DNA from: Pseudomonas sp. RIT288
Lineage (GTDB): Bacteria > Pseudomonadota > Gammaproteobacteria > Pseudomonadales > Pseudomonadaceae
DNA length: 64,000 bases
Reading direction: 5' to 3'
Assembly (NCBI RefSeq): GCF_000631985.1
Contig: NZ_JFYN01000034.1
Location: 372,001 to 436,000 of the forward strand
Under the pieces are notes generated by a model that worked only from the letters and a program-made list of their open reading frames with translations, was not told the DNA's origin and ran no database searches. The translations under genes and the position numbers were made by a program. Shown here in pieces: positions 10,237 to 19,060 of this stretch (its first letter is position 1; the number at the start of each line of letters is the position of its first letter).

Positions 10237-11760
10237 TCAGTGCAGATTCGGTAATACGTTGTGCAGCGCATTCGGGTTTTTCAGAACGCCTGCGGCGGCG
10301 GCGATATCCGGCGCCAGCCAGCGATCCTGATCGTAGGCCGGGACGGTTTCACGCAGCAGGCGCCACGCCCGGTCAGTGCCCGCACCAAAACGCTGCTCCT
10401 TGAGGAATTCAAAGGCCTGCGCCGCCAGCAGGTATTCGATGGCGAGGATCTGCTTGCAGTTTTCAAGGGCGCGGTGCAGCTTCAGCGCGGCGCTGGTGCC
10501 CATGCTCAGGTGGTCTTCCTGCAGGCCCGAGGTGACGTAGTTGTCGAGCACTGCCGGTTGCGCCAGCTGGCGATTCTCGGCACACAGCGAAGCGGCGACG
10601 TATTGCACGATCATCATCCCGGAGTTCACTCCCGGATTGGCCACCAGAAACGCCGGCAGACCGCTGACGTGCGGGTTGACCAGACGATCGAGGCGGCGTT
10701 CGGCAATCGAGCCGATTTCGGCCATGGCAATTGCCAGCAGATCCGCCGCCATCGCCACCGACTGACCGTGCGGGTTGGCCTGCGACATCACCCGGAAATT
10801 CTCCGGCGTGCCCAACAGCAACGGGTTATCGGTGCAGCCGTTGAGCTCGGCTTCGACCTGTTTGATCGCATGTTCCAGTTGATCGCGCGCCGCACCGTGC
10901 ACCTGCGGGATCGAACGGATGCTCAGCGCATCCTGAGTGCGAATGCCTTTGCTGGTCGCGATCACTTCACTGCCATCGAGCAAGGCGCGCAGGTTGCTAC
11001 CGACCTGTTGCATGCCGGGGTGCGGCTTGAGCGCGATGATCTCGGCGTCGAACGCGGCGATCTGCCCACGCTGCGCTTCGAAGCTCATGGCGCCAATCAC
11101 GTCGGCCCATTGCACCAGCCGCGTCGCGTCGGCAATCGCCAGGCAGCTGAGGCCGGTCATGCACGGCGTGCCGTTGACCAGACACAAACCGTCCTTCGCG
11201 CCGAGTTGCACCGGTTGCAGGCCTTCTTCGGCCAGCGCCTGTTGCGCCGAGGTGATTTGCCCGCGATAGCTGACATTGCCCACGCCCAGCAGCGCGATGC
11301 CGATGTGCGCCATGTGCGTCAGGTAACCCACCGAGCCTTGCGATGGCACTTGCGGGGTGATGCCGCGATTGAGCAGCGCCAGCAGCGCTTCGACCACCCG
11401 GCGATGAATGCCGGATTTGCCGTGGCTGAAGTTGTGGATCGCGGCGCAGATGATCGCGCGGGTTTGCTCATCAGGCAGCACCGGGCCGACGCCGCAGGCG
11501 TGACTGAGCAAGGTATTGCGCGAGAGCTGGCTGAGTTGTTCGTCCTTCAGCGAGACGTTGGACAGGCCACCCAGACCGGTGTTGACGCCATAGGCACGCT
11601 CGCCGCTTTCGACGATGCGCTGGACGATGCCCTGAGCGTTTTCGATGCGCGCCCAGGTCTCGCTCGACAGCTCCAAAGTGGCGCCGTGACGGGCGACGGC
11701 GACCACGTCCTGCCAACGCAGGGGGCTGGCGGTGATGATGATTTTTTCAGCCTGGGACAT
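10237..11760 (-). CDS. HAL/PAL-family paralogue lacking the MIO triad
   Basis: A second aromatic amino-acid lyase-like protein inside the hut operon, 507 residues from the ATG at 11760 (GAGG just upstream). It keeps YGVNTGLG, NGTP, TDNPLLLG and QEDHLSM. At the cofactor site it reads GSVG-YLTHMAHIG where HutH reads [16 protein letters not shown]. Exactly the Ala-Ser-Gly that forms MIO is missing, and the codons confirm this on the minus strand near 11320-11340. It cannot use standard MIO chemistry. It is often annotated as a second histidine ammonia-lyase; P. aeruginosa has a second HAL-like gene in its hut locus (PA5093, from memory). The true role is unknown: a regulator, a HutH partner or another activity are all possible. 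Confidence 0.88.
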   Translation of the reverse strand: MSQAEKIIITASPLRWQDVVAVARHGATLELSSETWARIENAQGIVQRIVESGERAYGVNTGLGGLSNVSLKDEQLSQLSRNTLLSHACGVGPVLPDEQTRAIICAAIHNFSHGKSGIHRRVVEALLALLNRGITPQVPSQGSVGYLTHMAHIGIALLGVGNVSYRGQITSAQQALAEEGLQPVQLGAKDGLCLVNGTPCMTGLSCLAIADATRLVQWADVIGAMSFEAQRGQIAAFDAEIIALKPHPGMQQVGSNLRALLDGSEVIATSKGIRTQDALSIRSIPQVHGAARDQLEHAIKQVEAELNGCTDNPLLLGTPENFRVMSQANPHGQSVAMAADLLAIAMAEIGSIAERRLDRLVNPHVSGLPAFLVANPGVNSGMMIVQYVAASLCAENRQLAQPAVLDNYVTSGLQEDHLSMGTSAALKLHRALENCKQILAIEYLLAAQAFEFLKEQRFGAGTDRAWRLLRETVPAYDQDRWLAPDIAAAAGVLKNPNALHNVLPNLH

Positions 11761-11801
11761 CTTTAACCTCATCCAAACATTGATGCAGCTTTACCGACGC
11801 C

Positions 11802-11867
11802 TTCGCGAGCAGGCTCGCTCCCACATTTGGAATGCGTACCTCCTGTGGGAGCGAGCCTGCTCGCGAA
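11802..11867. repeat. REP pair, family B
   Basis: Inverted pair of the GTGGGAGCGAGCCTGCTCGCGAA repeat between hutV and the HAL paralogue, within the hut operon. Confidence 0.9.
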
Positions 11868-11895
11868 GAGGCCAGCCCAGCCAACACAGATCTAC

Positions 11896-12726
11896 CTAAA
11901 CCACTGCCGCCCGCCGCTGCACGAACCGGTCGACATACTCATCCGCCGGCGAATGCAGGATCTCTCTCGGGGTGCCGACCTGGATCAGGCGGCCGTCCTT
12001 GAGGATCGCAATGCGGTTGCCGATGCGCACGGCCTCGTCGAGGTCGTGGGTGATGAACACGATGGTCTTGTGCAGGGTCTTTTGCAGTTCCAGCAACTGG
12101 TCCTGCATCTCGGCGCGGATCAGCGGATCCAGCGCACTGAAAGCTTCGTCCATCAGGATGATGTCGGTGTCCGCCGCCAAGGCGCGGGCCAGACCCACGC
12201 GCTGACGCATGCCGCCGGAGAGCTGGTGCGGGTATTTGTTTTCGTAGCCTTTGAGGCCCACGGTATTGATCCAGTGCAACGCGCGCTCGGCGCACAGTTG
12301 CTTGCTCTCGCCGCGCACTTTCAGGCCGTAGGCGACGTTCTCGATCACGGTCTTGTGCGGCAGCAGGCCGAAGCTCTGGAACACCATGCTGATCTTGTGC
12401 CGACGAAATTCGCGCAACGCTTCCATGTCGTATTGCAGGATGTCCACGCCGTCGACCAGGATCGCGCCGCTGGTGGGGTCGATCAAGCGGTTGAAGTGGC
12501 GCACCAGGGTCGACTTGCCCGAGCCGGACAGGCCCATGATCACGAAGATCTCGCCAGTGCCGATGCTCAGCGACAGGTCGTTGACCCCGACCACGCAACC
12601 GGTTTCGTTCAACACCTGATCCTTGGTCTTGCCCTGGCCGACCATCGCCAGTGCATCCTTGGCGCGGTTGCCGAAAATCTTGAAGACGTTTTTGACTTCG
12701 ATCTTGCTCACGGTTGCGTTGTTCAT
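11896..12726 (-). CDS. hutV: ABC transporter ATPase for histidine uptake
   Basis: ATP-binding subunit of the HutXWV importer, 276 residues, of the ProV/OpuA type. Walker A is GLSGSGKST near residue 68, the signature LSGGMRQRVG near 164, and Walker B with the switch ILMDEAFSALDP and FITHDLDEAVRIG follows. The CBS domains found in some longer ProV proteins are absent, as expected for this length. The start overlaps the hutW stop by 4 bp (ATGA). Substrate is inferred from position between hut genes. Confidence 0.93.
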   Translation of the reverse strand: MNNATVSKIEVKNVFKIFGNRAKDALAMVGQGKTKDQVLNETGCVVGVNDLSLSIGTGEIFVIMGLSGSGKSTLVRHFNRLIDPTSGAILVDGVDILQYDMEALREFRRHKISMVFQSFGLLPHKTVIENVAYGLKVRGESKQLCAERALHWINTVGLKGYENKYPHQLSGGMRQRVGLARALAADTDIILMDEAFSALDPLIRAEMQDQLLELQKTLHKTIVFITHDLDEAVRIGNRIAILKDGRLIQVGTPREILHSPADEYVDRFVQRRAAVV

Positions 12727-13574
12727 TTGCTCACCTCATGCCGTGGCCGACCGTACGCCTGAGTAATGCGGTCGATGACCACTGCGAGAATCACGATCGC
12801 CAGACCGGCTTCGAGGCCGCGTCCGACGTTGAGGGTCTGAATCCCCACCAGCACGTCTTCACCCAGGCCACGGGCGCCGATCATCGAGGCGATCACCACC
12901 ATCGACAGGGCCATCATGGTGGTCTGGTTGATCCCGGCCATGATGCTTGGCAGAGCCAGCGGCAGTTGCACGCCGAACAGTTGCTGCCAGCGGTTGGCAC
13001 CGAAAGCGTTGATCGCTTCCATCACTTCCCCGTCGACCTGGCGGATGCCCAGATCGGTCAGGCGAATCAGCGGCGGCGCGGCGTAGATCACCGTGGCGAA
13101 AATCGCCGGGACCTTGCCCAGGCCGAACAGCATCAGCACCGGAATCAGGTACACGAAACTTGGCATGGTCTGCATGATGTCGAGCAACGGCATCAGCACC
13201 GAACGCAGGCGATTGCTGCGCGCCGAGAGGATGCCCAGCGGAATGCCGATCAGCACCGAAATAATCGTCGCGACCATCATCAGCGCCAGGGTCTGCATGA
13301 GTTTGTCCCACAGGCCGACAGCACCGACGAGGAACAGCAGACCGACGATGACGGCGGTGGTCAGCACTTTGCGCGTGGCGTGCCAGGCGACGACGCCGAC
13401 GATCGCCAGCATCAACCACCACGGCGCCGCACGCAGCAGGCCTTCGAGGTTGACGATGGCCCACAGCAGAGTGTCCGAGATGTGGCGGAACACATCACCG
13501 TAGTTGGTGACCAGCGAATCGACCCAACCGTTGACCCAGTCGGCGATGGAAAAGGTAAAGCTTTCGGGAAACAT
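12723..13574 (-). CDS. hutW: ABC transporter permease for histidine uptake
   Basis: Integral membrane subunit of HutXWV, 283 residues, with about six hydrophobic segments. The cytoplasmic EAA-type loop reads VMEAINAFGANRWQQLFGVQLPLALPSI, broken here only by its conserved Ala/Gly positions, near residues 185-210, and would contact HutV. An N-terminal segment (residues 1-60) precedes the first membrane helix, as in other ProW-like permeases. It overlaps hutV by 4 bp and follows hutX after 84 bp. Confidence 0.92.
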   Translation of the reverse strand: MFPESFTFSIADWVNGWVDSLVTNYGDVFRHISDTLLWAIVNLEGLLRAAPWWLMLAIVGVVAWHATRKVLTTAVIVGLLFLVGAVGLWDKLMQTLALMMVATIISVLIGIPLGILSARSNRLRSVLMPLLDIMQTMPSFVYLIPVLMLFGLGKVPAIFATVIYAAPPLIRLTDLGIRQVDGEVMEAINAFGANRWQQLFGVQLPLALPSIMAGINQTTMMALSMVVIASMIGARGLGEDVLVGIQTLNVGRGLEAGLAIVILAVVIDRITQAYGRPRHEVSK

Positions 13575-13658
13575 AAGCGGCTCTCAATCAGAAATCTCAA
13601 TCAAGCGATTTACGGCATATCTCCCGGCCAGCCTCACGGTTGACCGGGAGGTATCGAC

Positions 13659-14627
13659 CTACAGCGCCGCGTCGATTTTCTTGGCAGCGTCTTCACTGAC
13701 CCACGCATGCCAGACTTCAGGATGTTCCTTGAGGAAGATTTTCGCCAGCTTCGGCGACTCGATACGTTCCTTCGCCATGCGGCCCAGGTTCTGGTTCAGC
13801 AGGTCGATCGGCAGATTGACCTTTTCCAGCACGGCCACCAGTTCTGGCGCCTGCTCGTGGAAGGTTTTCGACAGGCCGACCTTGATGCTCACGCTCTTGT
13901 CGACGCCCGGTTTCTCTTCGAGTTTGACCGCGTCGATCTGGCCCATCAGCGGGGTTGGCGACCAGTAGTAGAACAGGATCGGCTCGCCACGCTTGTAGCT
14001 CGACAACACCGCCGCATCCAGCGCCGGGCCGGTGCCCGGACGGAAGTTGGTGTAGCTGTTTTCCAGGCCGTAGCTCTTGAGCATTTCGCTGTTGTCCAGC
14101 TCGCAGGTCCAGCCCGCCGGGCAGTTGTAGAAACGGCCCTTGGACGGCTCTTCGGCGTCTTTGAAAATAGCCGCGTACTTGCCCAGGTCGGCGATGTTTT
14201 TCAGGTCCGGGGCTTTTGCCTCGATCTTGCGTTTGGTGTCGCCTTCAATCACGTAGCGCGGCACGTACCAGCCTTCGATAGCGCCGACGATCGGGGCGCC
14301 GACACCGACGACTTTGCCGGCCTTCTCGGCCTTGTTCCAGACCTCACTGCGGCCGACCCATTCTTCGGCGAACACTTGAATGTCGTTGCTGCTCAGGGCG
14401 TTCTCCATGGTGATGGAATTGCCCGGCAGGCTGTCGGTCTTGCAGTCGTAACCTTTCTCCAGCACCACTTGCAGCACGTCGGTCAGCAGCATGCCGCTTT
14501 CCCAGTTCAGGCCGGCGAATTTCACCGGTTTGCCGGATTCGCACCAGCCGGCAGCCTGAGTGGCGCCGGCACTGGCCAGCAGGCCCATGGACAGCAGTGT
14601 GGTCAGCAGGGTCTTGTTCGATTTCAT
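13659..14627 (-). CDS. hutX: Periplasmic histidine-binding protein of the ABC importer
   Basis: Substrate-binding protein of HutXWV, 322 residues, resembling glycine-betaine/OpuAC-type binding proteins. The start MKSNKTLL at 14627 is preferred: GGAG lies upstream and a clear Sec signal peptide ends at TQAAGW. A longer in-frame start at 14696 would put about 23 unrelated residues ahead of the signal. Aromatic residues likely to line the ligand pocket (NWESG, EEWVGRS, FYYWSP) are visible. Histidine specificity is inferred from the operon. Confidence 0.92.
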   Translation of the reverse strand: MKSNKTLLTTLLSMGLLASAGATQAAGWCESGKPVKFAGLNWESGMLLTDVLQVVLEKGYDCKTDSLPGNSITMENALSSNDIQVFAEEWVGRSEVWNKAEKAGKVVGVGAPIVGAIEGWYVPRYVIEGDTKRKIEAKAPDLKNIADLGKYAAIFKDAEEPSKGRFYNCPAGWTCELDNSEMLKSYGLENSYTNFRPGTGPALDAAVLSSYKRGEPILFYYWSPTPLMGQIDAVKLEEKPGVDKSVSIKVGLSKTFHEQAPELVAVLEKVNLPIDLLNQNLGRMAKERIESPKLAKIFLKEHPEVWHAWVSEDAAKKIDAAL

Positions 14628-14696
14628 TGTTGCGACGCTCCTAATCATGAATTGGCTTACGGCAGTCAAGAGGCATCCAGCCCTGTCCACGTCCAA

Positions 14697-16169
14697 TCAG
14701 GCCTGCGCCGCAGCGCGACCGGCCCCACTTTTTTCAGGGGGTACAACGCTGTTCTGCTCGACCGGCAGAATCAGTTGATCAGGCACCGAGCCGTGCCATT
14801 TCTTCGCGCACAGGTAATACAGCGCGGCAGGCAGCACCAGACCGATGATCCAGGAGATATCCACATCACCGAGGGCAGCCACCAGCGGGCCGGTGTAGAA
14901 CTTGGTGGAGATGAACGGCAGCTGCACCAGCACGCCGAACACATAGACGCTGATCCCGAGCAGGTTCCAGCGACCGTAGCGACCGTTCGGATCGCCCAGC
15001 GCCGGCACGTCGTAACGCTCGCGAGTGATGCAGTAGTAGTCGACCAGGTTGATCGCGCTCCATGGCGTGAAGAACGCCAGCAGGAACAGGATGAACGACT
15101 TGAACGCACCGAGGAACGAGTGCTGACCGAGCAAGGCGATCAGGGTTGCCGCGCCGACAATCACCAGCACGAACACCAGACGCTGCATGCGCGTAACGGT
15201 CAGGTGGCCTTTGAAACCACTGATGATGGTCGCGATGCACATGAAGCTGCCGTAGGAGTTCAGCGTCGAGATGGTCACCTTGCCGAACGCGATGCTGAAG
15301 TACAGCAGCGCCGCAGTGGCACCGGTGCCGCCCAGACCGACGATGTAGGCCACTTCGTGCCCGGCAAATTGACCGTTGGCCGAAGCTGCCGCGAACACGC
15401 CAAGGACCATCGCCACCTGTGCACCGATGACCGAACCTGCGCCAGCGGCAAAGAAGGTTTTCACCGAGGAAATCTTGCTCGGCAGGTAACGCGAATAGTC
15501 AGCCACATACGGGCCGAACGCGATCTGCCAGGACGCTGCGAGCGACACCGCCAGCAGAAAACTGCTCCAGCTGAAGTGGCGAATTTGCAGGAGTGCGCCA
15601 ACATCCTCCTGACTCAGCAGACGGCTGAACAGGTAAACAAAGGCAATCACGCCGATCACGCTGGCAACCCGGCCAATCCAGTGGATCACCCGATAACCGA
15701 GCACCGTGACCACCACGATGACACTGGCGAACAGCAGGATACCGACGGTGTCGCTGACGCCAAACAACTGGCCCAGCGCCTGGCCGGAAAGCACCGTACC
15801 GGTGGCAGTGAAACCCAGGTACATCAGGCACACCAGCACGATCGGGATCGCCGCGCCGTAGACGCCGAATTGCACGCGGCTGGAAATCATCTGCGGCAGG
15901 CCCAGTTTCGGCCCTTGCGCCGCATGCAGCGCCATCACACCGCCGCCCAGCAGTTGACCGATCAACAGACCCATCAACGACCAGAACACATCACCGCCCA
16001 GCACCACGGCCAGGGCCCCGGTGACAATCGCGGTGATTTGCAGATTCGCCCCCATCCACAGGGTGAACTGGCTCAACAGACGACCGTGTCTTTCCGCTTC
16101 CGGGATGTAGTCGATCGAACGCCTTTCGATCAACGGTTTACTGCCTTCACGATCGGGGGTTACAGCCAT
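14697..16169 (-). CDS. NCS1-family permease of the hut operon
   Basis: A 490-residue membrane protein with about twelve hydrophobic segments, of the cytosine/purine/allantoin (CodB-like) symporter family. Family-type segments include RRSIDYIPEAER at the N-terminus, QISS/MISSRVQFGVYGA near 110 and PWSAINLVDYYCI near 370. Between hutU and hutX it most likely imports urocanate or histidine; fluorescens-group strains are reported to carry a urocanate-specific transporter at this locus, but I cannot tell the substrate from sequence. It begins 150 bp after hutU, with a REP pair between. Confidence 0.88.
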   Translation of the reverse strand: MAVTPDREGSKPLIERRSIDYIPEAERHGRLLSQFTLWMGANLQITAIVTGALAVVLGGDVFWSLMGLLIGQLLGGGVMALHAAQGPKLGLPQMISSRVQFGVYGAAIPIVLVCLMYLGFTATGTVLSGQALGQLFGVSDTVGILLFASVIVVVTVLGYRVIHWIGRVASVIGVIAFVYLFSRLLSQEDVGALLQIRHFSWSSFLLAVSLAASWQIAFGPYVADYSRYLPSKISSVKTFFAAGAGSVIGAQVAMVLGVFAAASANGQFAGHEVAYIVGLGGTGATAALLYFSIAFGKVTISTLNSYGSFMCIATIISGFKGHLTVTRMQRLVFVLVIVGAATLIALLGQHSFLGAFKSFILFLLAFFTPWSAINLVDYYCITRERYDVPALGDPNGRYGRWNLLGISVYVFGVLVQLPFISTKFYTGPLVAALGDVDISWIIGLVLPAALYYLCAKKWHGSVPDQLILPVEQNSVVPPEKSGAGRAAAQA

Positions 16170-16222
16170 GATTCAACCTCTGTGGATTGTTATTCGAGTT
16201 CACTGAGCGTCTTGCGCACTAG

Positions 16223-16312
16223 TGTGGGAGCGAGCCTGCTCGCGAAGGCGTCAGCACATTCAACATGTGTGGTGGCTGACAGACCGCATTCGCGAGCAGG
16301 CTCGCTCCCACA
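16223..16312. repeat. REP pair, family B
   Basis: Two facing GTGGGAGCGAGCCTGCTCGCGAA units with a 40-bp spacer, between hutU and the NCS1 permease gene. It could form an mRNA hairpin that separates the very strongly needed hutU message from downstream transporter genes. Confidence 0.9.
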
Positions 16313-16323
16313 AGGTTGTGCGC

Positions 16324-18006
16324 TTACTTGCCGGTAATCATCGGCAGGTTCAGCCCCTGCTCCTTCGCGCAGTCGATGGCGATCTGGTAACCGGCATCGG
16401 CGTGACGCATGACGCCAGTGGCCGGGTCGTTGTGCAGCACACGCGCAATACGTTCGGCCGCTTCGTCAGTACCGTCGCAGACAATCACCATGCCCGAGTG
16501 CTGCGAGAAGCCCATGCCCACGCCACCGCCGTGGTGCAGGGAAACCCAGGTCGCGCCGCTCGCGGTATTCAGCAGGGCGTTGAGCAGTGGCCAGTCGGAC
16601 ACGGCGTCGGAACCGTCCTGCATCGATTCGGTTTCGCGGTTCGGGCTGGCAACGGAGCCGGAGTCGAGGTGGTCGCGACCGATCACGATCGGTGCCGACA
16701 GCTCGCCGCTGCGCACCATTTCGTTGAACGCCAGACCGAGCTTGGCGCGCAGGCCCAGACCGACCCAGCAGATACGCGCCGGCAAACCCTGGAAGCTGAT
16801 GCGCTCGCGGGCCATGTCCAGCCAGTTGTGCAGGTGCGCGTCGTCCGGGATCAGCTCTTTGACTTTGGCGTCGGTCTTGTAGATGTCCTGCGGATCACCC
16901 GACAGCGCCGCCCAGCGGAACGGGCCGATGCCACGGCAGAACAGTGGGCGGATGTAGGCCGGGACGAAGCCTGGGAAGTCGAACGCGTTTTCCACGCCCT
17001 CTTCTTGCGCCATCTGACGGATGTTGTTGCCGTAGTCGAAGGTCGGAATGCCTTGCTTCTGGAAGTCCAGCATGGCTTTGACGTGGACGGCCATCGACTG
17101 CTTGGCGGCTTTGATCACAGCGGCCGGCTCGGTCTTGGCGCGGGCGCGGTACTCGTCCCAGGTCCAGCCCGCCGGCAGGTAGCCGTTGAGTGGGTCGTGG
17201 GCGCTGGTCTGGTCGGTGACCATGTCCGGGCGCACGCCGCGCTTGACCAGTTCCGGCAGGATTTCTGCCGCGTTACCCAGCAGGGCGATGGAGATCGCTT
17301 TGCCTTCAGCGGTGTATTTGGCGATGCGTGCCAAGGCGTCGTCGAGGTCTTTGGCTTGCTCGTCGACGTAGCGGCTTTTCAGGCGGAAATCGATGCTCAC
17401 CTGCTGGCATTCGATGTTCAGCGAGCAGGCACCGGCCAGGGTGGCTGCCAGTGGCTGAGCGCCGCCCATGCCGCCGAGACCGGCGGTCAGCACCCACTTG
17501 CCCTTGAGGTTGTCGTTGTAGTGCTGGCGACCGGCTTCAACGAAGGTTTCGTAGGTGCCCTGGACGATGCCCTGGCTGCCGATGTAGATCCAGCTGCCGG
17601 CGGTCATCTGGCCGTACATGGCCAGGCCTTTGGCGTCGAGTTCGTTGAAGTGCTCCCAGCTCGCCCAGTGCGGCACCAGGTTGGAGTTGGCGATCAGTAC
17701 GCGCGGGGCATTGCTGTGAGTCTTGAACACGCCGACCGGTTTGCCCGATTGCACCAGCAGGGTTTCGTCGTCGTTGAGGTGGGTCAGGCTCTCGACGATC
17801 TTGTCGTAGCACTCCCAGTTACGCGCCGCGCGACCGATGCCACCGTAGACCACCAGCTCTTTCGGGTTCTCGGCCACTTCCGGATCGAGGTTGTTCATCA
17901 GCATGCGCAGCGGCGCTTCGGTCAGCCAGCTCTTGGCGGTCAGCTTGTTGCCGCGTGCAGCGCGGATCTCGACGTTGCGAAACTTTGTAGGCTTATTGTC
18001 AGTCAC
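16324..18006 (-). CDS. hutU: Urocanate hydratase
   Basis: Second step of histidine degradation: NAD-dependent hydration of urocanate to imidazolonepropionate. At 560 residues it has the normal urocanase length. The NAD-binding loop [10 protein letters not shown] lies near residue 178, and [15 protein letters not shown] near 440 is the C-terminal family signature containing a conserved cysteine-tryptophan. The start is GTG with GAGGAG 9 bases upstream. The leader carries ACAATAAG just inside the coding region, loosely like a Crc/Hfq A-rich target. It is the first gene after a sigma-54 promoter and HutC operator at 18126-18160. Confidence 0.97.
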   Translation of the reverse strand: MTDNKPTKFRNVEIRAARGNKLTAKSWLTEAPLRMLMNNLDPEVAENPKELVVYGGIGRAARNWECYDKIVESLTHLNDDETLLVQSGKPVGVFKTHSNAPRVLIANSNLVPHWASWEHFNELDAKGLAMYGQMTAGSWIYIGSQGIVQGTYETFVEAGRQHYNDNLKGKWVLTAGLGGMGGAQPLAATLAGACSLNIECQQVSIDFRLKSRYVDEQAKDLDDALARIAKYTAEGKAISIALLGNAAEILPELVKRGVRPDMVTDQTSAHDPLNGYLPAGWTWDEYRARAKTEPAAVIKAAKQSMAVHVKAMLDFQKQGIPTFDYGNNIRQMAQEEGVENAFDFPGFVPAYIRPLFCRGIGPFRWAALSGDPQDIYKTDAKVKELIPDDAHLHNWLDMARERISFQGLPARICWVGLGLRAKLGLAFNEMVRSGELSAPIVIGRDHLDSGSVASPNRETESMQDGSDAVSDWPLLNALLNTASGATWVSLHHGGGVGMGFSQHSGMVIVCDGTDEAAERIARVLHNDPATGVMRHADAGYQIAIDCAKEQGLNLPMITGK

Positions 18007-18125
18007 GAAAAAGACTCCTCAGCGATCAATTCAAACCAACCCTGGCAGTGGGCAAGCAGCCTGTGCGCCTCAATGCGCGACAAGCGAATCAGTGGACGCT
18101 GCGGACTCATACGCATACGTCTTTA

Positions 18126-18139
18126 CTTGTACATACAAG
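18126..18139. promoter_or_regulatory. HutC operator upstream of hutU
   Basis: CTTGTACATACAAG is an inverted repeat containing TGTA-N2-TACA, the core I recall for the GntR-type repressor HutC. It covers the start point predicted from the sigma-54 element (about 18134), so bound HutC would block initiation until urocanate induces. Confidence 0.75.
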
Positions 18140-18142
18140 CAT

Positions 18143-18160
18143 ATGCAATCAAGCGGCCAA
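18143..18160 (-). promoter_or_regulatory. Sigma-54 promoter of hutU
   Basis: Read leftward the sequence is TTGGCCGCTTGATTGCAT, with the invariant GG (18158-18157) and GC (18146-18145) separated by exactly 10 bases, as sigma-54 needs. It fits reports that hut expression in fluorescens pseudomonads needs RpoN and CbrB or NtrC. The predicted start is near 18134. Confidence 0.7.
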
Positions 18161-18271
18161 CTTGCTGAAGAGCTGTACAAGAAAAATCGCGAACAGGGCT
18201 GCAAAGCGCCTGAGCCAAGGGTTGCGGCGTGGATGAAATTTTTCGCAGGGGTGTTTGGGGGAAGTGTGCGG

Positions 18272-18319
18272 TTGTTACGAAAGCGTGGTTTTGCGCCACG
18301 CTGGGGCGTTCGGTAACAA
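18272..18319. promoter_or_regulatory. Nested inverted repeat, candidate enhancer site for hutU
   Basis: An outer arm TTGTTAC-GAA pairs with TTCGGTAACAA (one-base bulge) and encloses a perfect 7-bp inner stem AGCGTGG / CCACGCT. It lies about 140-185 bp upstream of the predicted hutU start, the usual distance for a sigma-54 activator. TGTTAC/GTAACA half-sites resemble elements described for CbrB, from memory. No T run follows, so it does not look like a terminator. Confidence 0.5.
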
Positions 18320-18356
18320 GTTGGTGCGCCGAGGGAAACGGCCTGTATGAATGCAA

Positions 18357-18464
18357 TTGTGGCGAGGGAGCTTGCTCCCGCTGGAGGCCGAAGGACTCCC
18401 ATTCCGGCATTTACCGAAATGGGGCCGCTTCGCAGCCCAGCGGGAGCAAGCTCCCTCGCCACAA
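18357..18464. repeat. REP pair, family C (GTGGCGAGGGAGCTTGCTCCC type)
   Basis: TTGTGGCGAGGGAGCTTGCT continues into CCCGCTGG and is mirrored at the other end by its reverse complement, with about 55 bp between. This REP family is common in fluorescens pseudomonads and occurs only once in this window. It lies just after the hutD stop. Confidence 0.88.
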
Positions 18465-18487
18465 TGTGTTTTATATGAGCAGAAGGA

Positions 18488-19060
18488 TCAGCGCGCAGTC
18501 AGCTCGATCACGCAGCACGCGGCATTGACCGCGACTTCAACCAGACCGGTGTTACCGTCCAGCTGCAGGCAATCATGTCGGCCCAGTTGCGCAGTGCTGT
18601 CACCGACCCGCACTTGCAGAGACTCACTGACACTGAACACCAGCACCGTCGATGCCGAGCTGAAGAACCGCTGCTCGCCGTCCAGCCACTGCAACCGCGC
18701 GCTGTAACGCTGCGGCGCGTAGATCAGGTTGAAGTCGCGGATCGCGCCACCGAGCAAGGTGCAGGACACTTGGCTTTCGCCGCTGAACGCAAACGGGTCC
18801 AGCGGTAACAGTGGAGGCGTGTCATCGCCATCAACGCACAGGGTCATGCCATCGCCCTGCAGCACCGTAATTACCCGCTGGTAACCGGCAAAAGTCGAGA
18901 ATCCACCGGACTCGGCAATGTCGGCAATCGACAGCCGCCAGCCGAAACCATCGAGGCCGGCACCCGCATCACGGGTGATTTCTTCGGTGCTGCCGCCGCC
19001 GTTTTTCCACGGCATGCGCGGGTAGCCTTCGGCGCGTAAAACTTTCACTTCACTGCTCAT
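18488..19060 (-). CDS. hutD: HutD family protein
   Basis: A 190-residue member of the HutD (Ves/DUF886) cupin-like family. It is found with hut genes in Pseudomonas; its proposed role is to limit or fine-tune hut expression, perhaps by binding a pathway intermediate, and is not settled biochemically. Visible family features are GYPRMPWKNGGGSTEEI at the N-terminus (about residues 12-28) and GFGWRLSIADI with GFSTFAGYQR (about 38-62), followed by DPFAFSGE. It overlaps hutC by 4 bp (ATGA), so hutC-hutD form an autoregulated operon separate from hutU. Confidence 0.93.
   Translation of the reverse strand: MSSEVKVLRAEGYPRMPWKNGGGSTEEITRDAGAGLDGFGWRLSIADIAESGGFSTFAGYQRVITVLQGDGMTLCVDGDDTPPLLPLDPFAFSGESQVSCTLLGGAIRDFNLIYAPQRYSARLQWLDGEQRFFSSASTVLVFSVSESLQVRVGDSTAQLGRHDCLQLDGNTGLVEVAVNAACCVIELTAR

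Larger units (their letters stand above)
18007..18487. other. hutU regulatory region
   Basis: This 481-bp gene-free stretch between hutD and hutU holds, from right to left, a family-C REP pair (18357-18464), a nested inverted repeat (18272-18319), a sigma-54 promoter (18143-18160), a HutC operator (18126-18139) and the hutU leader with its ribosome-binding site. Each is listed separately. Confidence 0.8.

Noticed and set aside
13707-16337. 876-codon plus-strand frame across hutX and the permease gene
   Set aside because: It crosses two real minus-strand genes and their gap, and shows no family motif.
18272-18319. Terminator of the hutC-hutD operon
   Set aside because: There is no T run on the leftward side, and it lies more than 160 bp past the hutD stop, beyond a REP pair; an enhancer site suits the position better.
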